Shown here in pieces: positions 26,123 through 36,065 of a DNA stretch of 64,000 bases (positions within the stretch are counted from its first letter, which is position 1; every line of letters starts with the position of its first letter). The position numbers and the translations under genes are program-made. Below the pieces are notes generated by a model. That model did not search any database. It worked only from the letters and a program-made list of their open reading frames with translations, and was not told the origin of the DNA. Source of the DNA: Protula sp. h YS-2021 (taxonomy: Eukaryota > Annelida > Polychaeta > Sabellida > Serpulidae); contig OX457025.1 of assembly GCA_949752745.1 (NCBI GenBank), positions 93,515,304 to 93,579,303 of the forward strand, given 5' to 3'.

Positions 26123-28959
26123 CTGATAGATAATGCATACTTACGACTTCCAAAATACAAAGGACAAGTTTGAGTATCCATGGGGAAATTCTGGAGATGC
26201 ATTGGGCAGCTGGCTTTGATTGTTAACCTAGAATATTATTATAAAACAAGCTCTATTCTACTGGCCATACTCTTTTATAAAAAGTTCTTTTTTCTTTTTT
26301 GTTTTTGTTGAAAACCTAAATTTGAAAGTTTCAGATTCACCGAATTGCTGAAATTGTTTGGAGGACTAGCGACTCAAAAGGGGGAAACTCCAGCTCAGTC
26401 CCATCCTCACATAACTTTCTCATCTTCATTCTTTGTGAAATGTTAGGATATTTCGTATCCCTTCGACAATTACCAGTCCCTTTTTTATTTGCAATTGGAT
26501 TACCAAAAGACAGAAAAAGATTGCTATTGCCTTCCCCGGTGTAATGAAATGTTTTGACCCCGAAACAAATCGACCCCCCGATTTATTTTGGGGGTCAAAA
26601 CGTTTCCTTACACCGGGACAACAAACATTTTGAACAGTCCTCACAATCCAGCATTTCTTGGTTGAGTCACTAACCACATTGTAAAAAGGGTAACAACAAA
26701 ATTGTGTGACCAACGTAATTATTTTGTGGCAGCATGTATAAAAACATGTTTGAAACAATATCAAAAACAGCTTGATGAAGCTATGCAATGTAAGATTTCC
26801 AACAAACTTAAGAAAAAAATCAAAATGAGAAGTACAAAAAAGGTTCAGAATTTGTGTTTAAAAACTATTTAGGCCTGTTTAGTCGGTCTTTTTGCCATTC
26901 TGTAAGGAAAGGTTTAGCAGTGAATACTGGATTTGTGACACGGGGCAACAATGTGAGCAAAGGTTTTGATCTGGAGCTGGCGTGAAAAAAGGCTTCTGAG
27001 GGGAGCATCAAACCCTCAGTTTCTGTGAGGGTCAGTGGCTTTCAAAATTTCTCTTAAAATACGAAAGTTTTAACCTAAAGTAGTGCGCCTACCGCATGGA
27101 GTAGAGTAGAAGTAGTGCGCCTACCGCATGGAGTAGAGTAGAAGTAGTGCGCCTACCGCATGGAGTAGAGTAGAAGTAGTGCGCCTACCGCATGGAGTAG
27201 AGTATTGTTCCGTCTTTATTGATGCGTAGTAATTTGTTTGGTGACGTCACGGTGTGGAGGTAAGATCGTCGGCCGTTCAAAAAGTGCGTGTCCGGTTTCC
27301 AGAGGCGATCCAGGACATTGATGCCAACCGGAAGTGTTTTTATTGGGCCATCAAATTTCAAACGGGTGTCACTCCATCCTTGTCTGAAGTAGCAATCCAT
27401 CTGGTAGCTCTTGCAGTAAGAAAAAAAAACAACCGTGACTTTTTTTATTTTGTGAAAATTCTTAAAGGGCAGTGTGCATTAGTTACTAGAATCGGTCACG
27501 AATTGCCTACACTTATCTAGTTATCTTTGTTATCTGGTTATCTTTATTATCTAATTATCTTTGTTATCACACAATTGGCTCTTTTTTCACCAATTGCAAT
27601 CAAAGCAACATACATTTGTTACCAATGAACTTAAACTATCTAAAAGAATTGTACGATAAATTAGAATTAAAAAAATTGATATTCAGACAGGTAACAGATA
27701 AATGCGTCATGCAGGACATACCATATCAGTTTCAGAAATAGGCCCCATACTCCGCACATTCATGTTCACGTTCACTTGGGTGGGTGTTTCTAAACATAAA
27801 CAAAGTTGTGACATCGCTTCTAACGGTTCACATTGCAAAAACCTCATTAAATTCACAGTATGCAAGGACAGCAACGGAAATTCCGTTTCTCGTTCTAATG
27901 TATCAAAAAATGATCCGGTCGGCCGGTGATCTTTTTTATCCTTTCTCTAAAAATTTAGATCCGGCCGGGCCGAACTTCTTTTATTTCGCGAAATTTCCGT
28001 GACCCGGTCTTATCCTGTAAGATAAGGTTTAATCTATGAATAATTGTTTGTATGACATAACACGACATTGTAATATGGCATTATATCAGTGATTTATAAC
28101 TTGCTGCTATGAAGAGTTTGAAGTGTTTCTGATATGAAACTGCTAGCGCCGAAAACGCGAGCACAAAATATTACAATACGTTTCTAAATGGCCATTACAA
28201 CAGTTGTTCTGAATTCGGGATATTTTTTTTACTTTACAATTTTATACAACTGGTCGGCAGGTTGATCTCCTTTTTTTCCTTGGAATTTCTACACCTGGTA
28301 TGGCCAGATTATTTGCGATTTCAGTTTCTCAACCTTAGGCGGAGAAACAGGATATTTTCTTCTCGCCCAAATATTATTTATTTTTAAAGAGATGGAAAGA
28401 CTGGGTGGGCGTTAATGTTGATTCCGTGATTGGTCATCTAATCCACTGCATTCGACTGACTGAGGTAATTAGAGCAAGTCCCCGGGATTATCAAACCAAA
28501 GGAGCCAACCGCCACCTTAAACGTTCTTTTTAGTCTTATTTGACTTGATGCAATGAAATTCAAGTTATTATTTTTCCTGTCCTAGCAGCTTTAAAACATC
28601 AAAGAATGTGCTGAGTAATATAGGGGCGACCACTTACAACAATCAGCGTCAACATTAAATAAAGTGAAGAGAATTGGAATTAAAAGGCTAATTGAAAGAT
28701 ATATTTATATATATTTACCTCTAAAACCCGGCCGCAGACGCCTGTCATAGCTGCGCAAAAGTTTATCTAGAAGCTGTGTGGCATTGTAAACCGGTCCGGC
28801 GTTGTCCACCGGTCCGGCGATATTCTCTTCCGCTTCCGGTTCGAGACTCACCGGATGTGACATGTTCGCTGACACATTCGTCACCTTATAAGCCCTCGTC
28901 ATCCCGCTGCTGCGCACAAGAAAATAGTTCCCAACTAACACTAAAATGTTTTGGCACAT
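16440..28959 (-). CDS. Grd-like: Cys-loop ligand-gated channel subunit, GRD-like GABA receptor family, 9 exons
   Basis: Pentameric neurotransmitter-gated channel subunit of the plasma membrane. Exons in coding order: 28959-28719, 27789-27722 (68 bp), 27409-27189 (221), 26227-26145 (83), 18724-18581 (144), 18335-18183 (153), 17434-17294 (141), 17073-16973 (101) and 16817-16440. All junctions are GT-AG with matching phases, giving 1530 nt and 509 residues. Exons of 68, 221, 83, 144 and 153 bp agree with those I know for vertebrate GABA-A subunits. Visible features: [31 protein letters not shown], the 15-residue Cys loop [16 protein letters not shown]1, M2 ([14 protein letters not shown]), [11 protein letters not shown] after M3, and M4. 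The segment before M2, [12 protein letters not shown], resembles insect GRD rather than the PAR motif of anion channels. Start at 28959 is the least certain end. Confidence 0.9.
16973..17073 (-). CDS. Grd-like: Receptor exon 8 (start of cytoplasmic loop)
   Basis: It encodes [19 protein letters not shown] and a short acidic run. [11 protein letters not shown] agrees with what I recall of insect GRD. Acceptor CCTTAAAG, donor GTATCT. Confidence 0.82.
17294..17434 (-). CDS. Grd-like: Receptor exon 7 (M2-M3)
   Basis: It encodes the M2 pore helix [20 protein letters not shown] and M3 ([18 protein letters not shown]). Acceptor CTGTCACAAG, donor GTATAA. Confidence 0.88.
18183..18335 (-). CDS. Grd-like: Receptor exon 6 (153 bp, M1 to start of M2)
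   Basis: It encodes [20 protein letters not shown], helix M1 and [14 protein letters not shown] at the cytoplasmic mouth of the pore. The 153-bp size matches GABA-A receptor genes. Aspartate sits at the position before the 0' arginine. Confidence 0.92.
18581..18724 (-). CDS. Grd-like: Receptor exon 5 (144 bp)
   Basis: Acceptor TTGCCATAG, donor GTAAGC. It encodes [20 protein letters not shown] and a loop C region with [15 protein letters not shown] 7.4-kb intron separates it from exon 4. Confidence 0.88.
18725..26144 (-). other. 7.4-kb receptor intron
   Basis: No gene or RNA gene was recognised. Contents include a poly-C/CA/CCA tract at about 22,885-22,935, a C-run block at about 25,198-25,225 and a dispersed-repeat block at about 25,540-25,750. 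A 15-base word at 23,450-23,464 is shared with the presumed end of the second mobile element. ORFs at about 20,281-20,526 and 21,736-22,020 show no family features. Confidence 0.5.
25920..26124. repeat. (GATA)n and related GACA microsatellite
   Basis: About 200 bp of GATA/GACA tetranucleotides. Cys-rich-looking or YLSI-repeat ORFs across it are artefacts. It lies about 20 bp from the exon 4 donor. Confidence 0.93.
26145..26227 (-). CDS. Grd-like: Receptor exon 4 (83 bp, Cys loop)
   Basis: It encodes [19 protein letters not shown] and TCPLYFGS, with two cysteines 14 positions apart forming the Cys loop. The 83-bp size matches the family. A GATA microsatellite begins about 20 bp into the next intron. 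Confidence 0.93.
26534..26617. repeat. 84-bp imperfect palindrome in a receptor intron
   Basis: CCCCGGTGTAATGAAATGTT on the left pairs with AACGTTTCCTTACACCGGG on the right around a C/G-rich centre. It is probably a minimal hairpin MITE. Confidence 0.55.
27078..27203 (-). repeat. 32-bp tandem repeat duplicating a splice donor, four copies
   Basis: Copies begin at 27078, 27110, 27142 and 27174. Read on the coding strand, each has the end of receptor exon 3 (CTACTCCATGCG) followed by the donor GTAGGC and intron start. The copy nearest the exon is the functional one. An extra 32 nt of exon would shift the frame and meet TAG at once. Confidence 0.88.
27189..27409 (-). CDS. Grd-like: Receptor exon 3 (221 bp)
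   Basis: It encodes [35 protein letters not shown] and the ligand-site region through [19 protein letters not shown]. The size is exactly the 221 bp typical of the family. Its donor GTAGGC lies inside a 32-bp tandem repeat. Confidence 0.93.
27722..27789 (-). CDS. Grd-like: Receptor exon 2 (68 bp)
   Basis: Acceptor TTTATGTTTAG, donor GTATGT. It encodes [19 protein letters not shown] and TDM, the first beta strands. The 68-bp size equals that of the equivalent exon in animal GABA-A receptor genes. Confidence 0.88.
28719..28959 (-). CDS. Grd-like: Receptor exon 1
   Basis: It starts at ATG 28959, whose first residues ([15 protein letters not shown]) could be a short signal sequence. It ends with [13 protein letters not shown] at donor GTAAAT. 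An acceptor-like TTGTGCGCAG inside the exon leaves open a shorter exon with a separate signal-peptide exon upstream. Confidence 0.75.
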
Positions 28960-31779
28960 TTAAAAAATGTGTGACATCAAGAGATTACATTGCTATATTT
29001 TAAAATAGTATGATTTGAATCATTCATTTAAAAAGGGCGAAACAATCTTTGCCTTTTTTTTATTTTAAAATAAGAGACGTCAAAGCTGAAGAAATAGTTC
29101 GACTTACGTTTGAAATGAAAAGAACCAAGCTGTCCATATTACGATGGCTGATCTCATTTCCAGCTTTCAAGTTGTGACGTCAACTATTATATTTAATATG
29201 TTTCTCAAGATTTCTACAACTCAGACTAAGGCTAATAATTTTTCCAGTTGTGATGCCCGTAACATTTTATAATTCTGCTTTAATATGTTAACGGCATCAG
29301 ATGTCGAGAATCCTGGCCAACTTCAGCTGGAGTGATTTTTTTCTTATTCAAGTGTAATTACTGGATTTGTACACACCAATTCATTTAATTGATTTATTAA
29401 TTAGTTGATTGACGTTTCTATTATTTTCCTATCAACATATACTTAGTCTGTTCCACTTCCTGTCAATCCGAGCTTGGTAAATGCATTTGTTTTAACTCCA
29501 GGTTTTTGCCTCTCTGCAAATGGTTAATGCAACTCAATTTTTATTCAAGATGCTGATTGCAGATTTCCCTTTGATGACGTCACATGCTAAAAATCCTGTT
29601 CAGAAAATATATACTCATTAACTGAGTTTCTTGCTTTGCTTGATTTCGCCTCCACGACAAATTTGCCAAATTAAAAGCAGTAGGCAACAGCTGGGGCGGA
29701 TTTTAGTGATATTTATCCTTTAATCTGGTGACTAATGGTGTATTTGCGGTATAGAAGTGTCGTGTAAACTGTTCCCAAAAGGCAGATAAGGGCTTGTGAT
29801 TTAGCGGGTGTGTCGCGGTACTAAAAGAGTTCCCGAGACACTGTACTATTTATGTGAAAGCATTTTTTGTACGGCTAACAGCATTCTCAGACGTGGACGC
29901 TTTCTTTCTCATGGATTAAGTAAACTTAAACAATTGAAATTTGCTATTTGAACTATGGAACACATGCCTTGTTAAGATGCTGATTGACGGTCTTTTTTCT
30001 TTTCTTTCTTTTTTTTTCTTTTTTTTTTCTTTTTTCTTTTTTTTTTTTGCAATTTTAATGAGTAATTTTTATCCAGCTCTCCTTCAGAGATGTAATTACG
30101 AACAAAATTTATGATAAAACCTGACGCTTTTGTTTTCTTGAAAATAAACTCAATAGATTATTTACGTAAGTAGATTCCATTTTCCATATAACTAAATTCC
30201 ACGGGCAATTACATTTAGTTTTACACGTTTTCTGCACATCTAAAATTAAGTACAGGGATCGTAGAGATCTCACCAAGCCTGTACGACTAAGACGACACGA
30301 TGTGGAATCTTTTAAGGGCGGAAACAAGGGGGCCTTGTCGCGTTCAGTAAATCAGTTTTTATGGCAAAGGCGGGGAAGCCGCCTCCAATAATAATCACTG
30401 TGATTAATGAGAACAATAACTTCCAGATGAACAGCCGCTGTCATTTGGGCTGACCTCTTTCCATTAGTTTTTCCCAACACGCGACCCTTTTTTTGGCTTT
30501 GATACGGGTGTCAAAACAAATCTCATAATCTCGCTAAGGCCATCCTTCCTGACTCCTACCGACTCCCATGGGCGGATCCGGAACCCTCTTGGTGACGGGG
30601 GTGGGGGGGGGGGGTAGGCGGAAGGCGGAGGGTACTTTTTACACTATAGCTCTGACAGTTTCTTATTTTTGCTACATTTAAAGTACATGGGGGATACAAC
30701 TCGCAACTACCCCTTACCCCCCACCGCCACCCCACCCCGAATCTTGAACCGTCCAATGCCCACGTCGGAATATGGTAGTGTTTAAGACAGTGCGTCAGAT
30801 TAGCGTCAAATTCCTGTGTAATTGATGATATTGCATCACCAAGCACAAATTACTCTTTTTCGCCATGATTTACTTGTGCAGCAATAACACGGCTATAGAA
30901 CTGTATATCATATTCCTTAAGTCTACTTGACCAGTGTTCATTTATGGAAGGGGTTTTGAATGTGAAGGATGCGGGTGGTGGCGGGAGAGGGGTATAAACC
31001 TGCTTTTAGAAAACCATTTTGATTTAGCTATTGCTCATCTTTATTGCTTTGGCTCTTTCGGATTTCTACTTTTTTCGCGAAGTTATGACAAGATAATGCC
31101 GAATATAAATAGAGGCTGAGGAAACGATGCATGTAATTGATAAACCTGGCTCCTATCCTTCTACATCAGGACATTTCTACACACTCCTCTCCCCTTGTTC
31201 TTATCTTTCTACAGCATGACATTTCTCAGATCTCAAGATCAGAAGAGTAGATTTTGTTTTTCCTTCCATTGGCTGGAAAGAGAATGGTGGTGGGGAACGG
31301 ATAAGGGGTTGGTGAACAAACGCTCATGATCGGGCTGTGTCTGTCTGTGTTGTTTGTTTGTCAAGCTGAATACGCGCCGTGCTTGCTACCTTACAAGACG
31401 CTGGGGCAAAGTGGTGCGCCGTTGCAGAGACGTCGAGAAATGGACTCAGCTGGTGTTTTATAAACGTTGCTTAGACGTTGAATAACACCCATTTTGAAAA
31501 CAATAAAGTGTGACTGGCTGGTGAAGTCCGGATAATGTCTTAGCACGGATTTAAAAGCGGCGCCTACCGAAAGCATCGGTTTTGACGTTGCTTAGACGTA
31601 GTTTGTGTGATGGGACAATTTTTCACCTGGCGGTAGGGGTAGGTGGAAGGGGGGGGGGGCGGGGCAGGAGGGGTGAAAAATCTCCCAACAATGACATGTG
31701 AAAAGCAGATACTTCGCTCTCCCGACATGTGCACAATTCCGTTCTCCCAATGTCTTCACAAAGTTACTTCTTCACCTTT
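28960..31779. other. Upstream region of the receptor gene
   Basis: No gene was supported. It should hold the receptor promoter, but I could not define it. There are T-rich runs at about 29,993-30,048 and G-runs at about 30,596-30,616. TTGCTTAGACGTT words occur at about 31,450-31,600. Confidence 0.45.
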
Positions 31780-32545
31780 TTTCCTGCCTTTTTTTCTTCT
31801 TCCCCCGAATCGGTTTCCATACATCCCCTTCAAGACCGCTGAAGCAAGACCAACCAAACTTGGTGCATGTATGGAGGGTCATCTGAAATGATGCACCTGA
31901 TAAAAATTTTTGACCTTGACCTTACTGGTCAAGGACAAATCGCGAAAGAGGTCAATCGGTTTCCAGACATCTACTGCAAGACCGTTGAAGCAAGAAATGC
32001 CAAACCTGGCATATATATAAAGGATGATGTGATCTGAGGCACCCGTTAAAAATTTTTGACCTTGACCTTGATGGTCAAGGTGAAGTCGTCAAAACGTTAT
32101 TTTAAAAAATCAATGATTTATCTCGAAAACAGTAAGAGATAGAGCAATTTTGACCTCATTTTCGACCTCCACCTCCTATACGACGTTATGTAAGGTATAA
32201 CTACCGGTATCCTTGACCTCCAGGTCACTTTCGAGCCCCAAACCGGAAGTTAGTCTTTATCTCGAAAACAGTAAGAGATAGAGCAATTTTGACCTCATTT
32301 TCGACCTCCACCTCCTATACGACGTTATGTAAGGTATAACTTCCGGTGTCCTTGACCTCCAGGTCACTTTCGAGCCGGAACCGGAAGTTAGCCTTTATCT
32401 CGAAAACAGTAAGAGATAGAGCAATCGGTTTCCAGGCATCTCTTCCAAGACTGCTGAAGCTAGACCAACCAAACTTGGCACATGTATGGAGTGTCAGCTG
32501 AAGTGGTGCACCTGATAAAAATTTTTGACCTTGACCTACATTCAG
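31780..32545. repeat. Dispersed repeat block with two alternating units
   Basis: Unit A (AAGCAAGACCAACCAAACTT...AAATTTTTGACCTTGACC) occurs at about 31,822, 31,953 (diverged) and 32,423. Unit B (TTTATCTCGAAAACAGTAAG...GACCTCCAGGTCACTTTCGA) occurs in near-identical tandem copies at about 32,117 and 32,261, with a third beginning at about 32,393. No coding capacity is evident. Confidence 0.7.
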
Positions 32546-33288
32546 ACATGTGAAAATTGTTAACAAATAGCAATATCATCTACCTTCCGTTTTAAGTTAT
32601 CATTCTAAGTGCGGTCTAATTCGCTGTGCGAACTTCGGTCTAGTTTTATTGACGTTTGCTTAAATTTTCTGACGTTTATATGTTGAATACGTTTACTGCA
32701 CAGCTTACGGGTCTGAATTTGTCCAATTGCCCCTGATTGACCCAAATGACATTCGTCGACTCGTAAACAGTGTAAATGTATCCATATAACACTCAAATCA
32801 CTCTCTCTTAAGCCTGAAAGATTTTACATTAGTCTAAAGTAACTACCAATTACACCTAATACGGCATAAAGTGTTCTGCTGGAGGGGGGAGGGGGCGCTA
32901 TGGAGATCCTGCAGTGTGACGGACCTCTCAAAGCCGTTTGGAGAGGCTTTTATGGCTAGGCAGTTTCCTAAAAATATATATAAAATAAAACTTGCATATT
33001 TGTGTCATATTACACTCTTAGACATAGATATAGTCAGGCATTGGTATACATAAAGGGAGTTATGAACATTACTATTTTGAATTCTCACTGCGTCAATTAT
33101 CCGACCTTTTTTCTCTTTCCTGGTCCCTCATTCTGTCTTTAACACTCCTCTGCCAATACTGCCAATACTAGAACCACCAAATTCTGCACACACATAGTAT
33201 TTGATCTGAAGTTGTGCACCTCGCTCTTTGTGTTCATTTTCAGGGTGCCAACAGCCACACTGTTGTGTGCTAAATGTGCTAAATTTGC

Positions 33289-33295
33289 ATGTGTT
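33289..33295. repeat. Left target-site duplication of the Polinton
   Basis: ATGTGTT directly precedes the AGTAGTTG terminus and recurs directly after the right terminus at 52,778-52,784. Polintons normally make 6-bp duplications, so one of the seven bases may belong to the element. Confidence 0.75.
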
Positions 33296-34200
<905 letters not shown>

Positions 34201-34259
34201 AGGGCCCTTAGAAGGGCCGAGAGGTGTTAGTTTTTCCTGCTGCCGGATTCAAAAAAATG

Positions 34260-34757
34260 CTATGATGGTCGCGCGCAGTGGCTCATTTGCTGCCCGTTCA
34301 TCAGGTAGTGCTTCACTCTTCTATTGCATCCGAAGCATCTCATTATGTATCTATGGGCCAGAGCAGTGCGATATACCCAAGTAGCCGCACAGTAGATACA
34401 GGTGCTTAGCATGACACCACAGCCAATGCAAATATCTACATCCTCCTGTAAGAAATATCGGCCCCAAGCCGGATATTCTTCTTCCTCAAGTTGTGAGGGG
34501 ATTGACTCCCCTAACACAGCTGTTCTGAAATAGGCGTGGTTGTAGCGCCTCTCCTCTATGTCTCTCAGACGCTCGCCGATGATCAACGTTCTATTCAGGA
34601 AGACCGGTATGCATAGCACCGTAGCGTGAGCTGGATACGGCAGCAGGTGGAAAACAAAACTTCGTTCTGGCTCAGTCACAGGCGGTGTGACCGGCAAAGG
34701 CACCTCCATTATATCTGAAAGGGTGAGCGCGTAGTTGATGGGTGCGTAGTACTCCAT
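34260..34757 (-). CDS. Hypothetical Polinton protein with C-terminal zinc-binding-type cysteines
   Basis: 165 residues if started at ATG 34757 (MEYYAPINYALTLSDIMEV). I chose that start because a TATATAA at 34,808-34,814 lies about 50 nt upstream and the longer frame upstream is only low-complexity glycine. The C-terminal part has CIGC, CIYC and CFGC pairs that could bind zinc. It is divergently arranged with the gene at 35,155 across a G-run repeat block. I do not recognise the family. Confidence 0.6.
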   Translation of the reverse strand: MEYYAPINYALTLSDIMEVPLPVTPPVTEPERSFVFHLLPYPAHATVLCIPVFLNRTLIIGERLRDIEERRYNHAYFRTAVLGESIPSQLEEEEYPAWGRYFLQEDVDICIGCGVMLSTCIYCAATWVYRTALAHRYIMRCFGCNRRVKHYLMNGQQMSHCARPS

Positions 34758-34885
34758 GTTGAACAAAGTCAGAAACGGTAGTGAACCCAAACTGAAATGA
34801 CTAGCAATTATATACCACCTCAAGTGAGGACCGCCCCGCACTGAGCCGCAAGCAAGTAAGGACCTCCCCCCACCCCCACCCCCAC

Positions 34886-35062
34886 CCTCCACCCCCCGGG
34901 TCGAATTTGCAATTTTTGCATATTTTTACGTTTCAGGCAATTCTGAACATTTTTGGATTTTTGGTCGACCCCCCCCCCCCCGGGCGAATATACGATTTTT
35001 ACATATTAACACGTTTCGAGGAATTCTTAACATTTTTGGTTTCTTACCCCCCCCCCCCGGAC
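34886..35062. repeat. G/C-run promoter repeat, left pair
   Basis: Two units of about 78 bp, each a C run followed by a segment like ATTTGCAATTTTTGCATATT with TTTCAGGCAATTCTGAACAT. Related units lie inverted at 50,540-50,910 and a diverged one at 57,885-58,010. The block sits between two divergent genes. Confidence 0.75.
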
Positions 35063-35109
35063 CTGCTTGCAGTATGTAATGTGAGGATGGCTGCTTAAAA
35101 GCAGCAGTG

Positions 35110-35116
35110 TATAAAT
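35110..35116 (+). promoter_or_regulatory. TATA box for the Cys-rich gene at 35,155
   Basis: TATAAAT lies 39 nt before the chosen ATG, which implies a very short leader. Confidence 0.5.
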
Positions 35117-35154
35117 GGCAGTCAAGCACCACATTTACCAAAACAAGCAGCAAG

Positions 35155-35508
35155 ATGTCTACAAGTCGTACAGTTACAGTGATGCGGAACGGAAGGGCAG
35201 TGACGCTGACAACAGAATGTTATAAGTGTTGGGTGTGGCTAGAATATCCAGGGCAACCACACAACTGCCCGGTACACCACAATGCGCCGCGTCGGTACTG
35301 TTGCAAAACCTGCGGTGGTTTGCTATGGTACAAGTTTACGGCAACATTACCTGGACCAGAGCCATGCACAGACTGCTGGTGGTGCGGTGCGACACTGAGA
35401 AACTTCAAGTATTATAATTTTCATCCTTTCAAGTGTTCAAGAAGACCTTTCACGATGGAGCAGTTTTACAGATACCAGTGTAGTTGCGGAAACCCGACTT
35501 GTTGGTGA
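35155..35508 (+). CDS. Cysteine-rich hypothetical Polinton protein
   Basis: 117 residues from ATG 35155 (MSTSRTVTVMRNG). I prefer this start over upstream non-ATG codons because of the TATA box at 35,110. Cysteine pairs CYKC, CCKTC, CTDCWWC and CSC, with nearby histidines, suggest two or three zinc-binding knuckles. It lies directly upstream of the polymerase gene on the same strand. The family is not recognised; a nucleic-acid or protein-binding role is only a guess. Confidence 0.6.
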   Translation: MSTSRTVTVMRNGRAVTLTTECYKCWVWLEYPGQPHNCPVHHNAPRRYCCKTCGGLLWYKFTATLPGPEPCTDCWWCGATLRNFKYYNFHPFKCSRRPFTMEQFYRYQCSCGNPTCW

Positions 35509-35596
35509 AGAGCCAACTTACTAAAATCTTTCGGCCCTTTTAAGGACCATCCTCTGTTGTGAAATGAAACGTAAATTCTGTCTATGTATGAGTGTG

Positions 35597-35605
35597 TATA
35601 AAAGG
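35597..35605 (+). promoter_or_regulatory. TATA box for the polymerase gene
   Basis: TATAAAAGG lies 69 nt before ATG 35666 and excludes the upstream ATG at 35,564 as the true start. Confidence 0.6.
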
Positions 35606-36065
35606 GGATGTCTGAGATTACATTTCAGCATTTCAGATTCAGCATTTGACGTGACAACAACAACAATGGCATCCAATTCAGACACATCAGTCTTCTGCCA
35701 TGATTGCAATGCGACATTTCCATATCTGGAATTGTTTGTAGCACATACATGCAAACCAGTTAAGATGAAACGTGCTCATGGAGAGCTTGTTGAGGAGATT
35801 GAAGCCAAGAGACGAAAGACGGTACAAGATGGTATTGACAGACCTGATCCGGTCCTCTGCTGTGAATGCATTAAAATATTTCCATCTATGGATGCGTTTG
35901 AGACGCATGCATGCATACCAGCTGAGATGGAAAATGTACCTCATGAAGAACAACCTACAAAGAAACAAAAAACAGGAAAATTAGGGAGAGGCAGAAGGCT
36001 TAGTCTTGGTGAAAACGCGCAGGAAAAAAGGTTTGAGTCTGAAGATGGATCGGATTTACTGCTTG

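Noticed and set aside
25846..26202. Long ORF with Leu-Ser-Ile repeats
   Set aside because: Only the first part, ending at 26,145, is receptor exon 4; the rest is the GATA microsatellite.
16440..28959. Nicotinic acetylcholine receptor
   Set aside because: Exon sizes 68/221/83/144/153, LRPGF, WKPDTHF and the NREATSDR pore segment fit the GABA-A/GRD branch; there is no vicinal CC in loop C.
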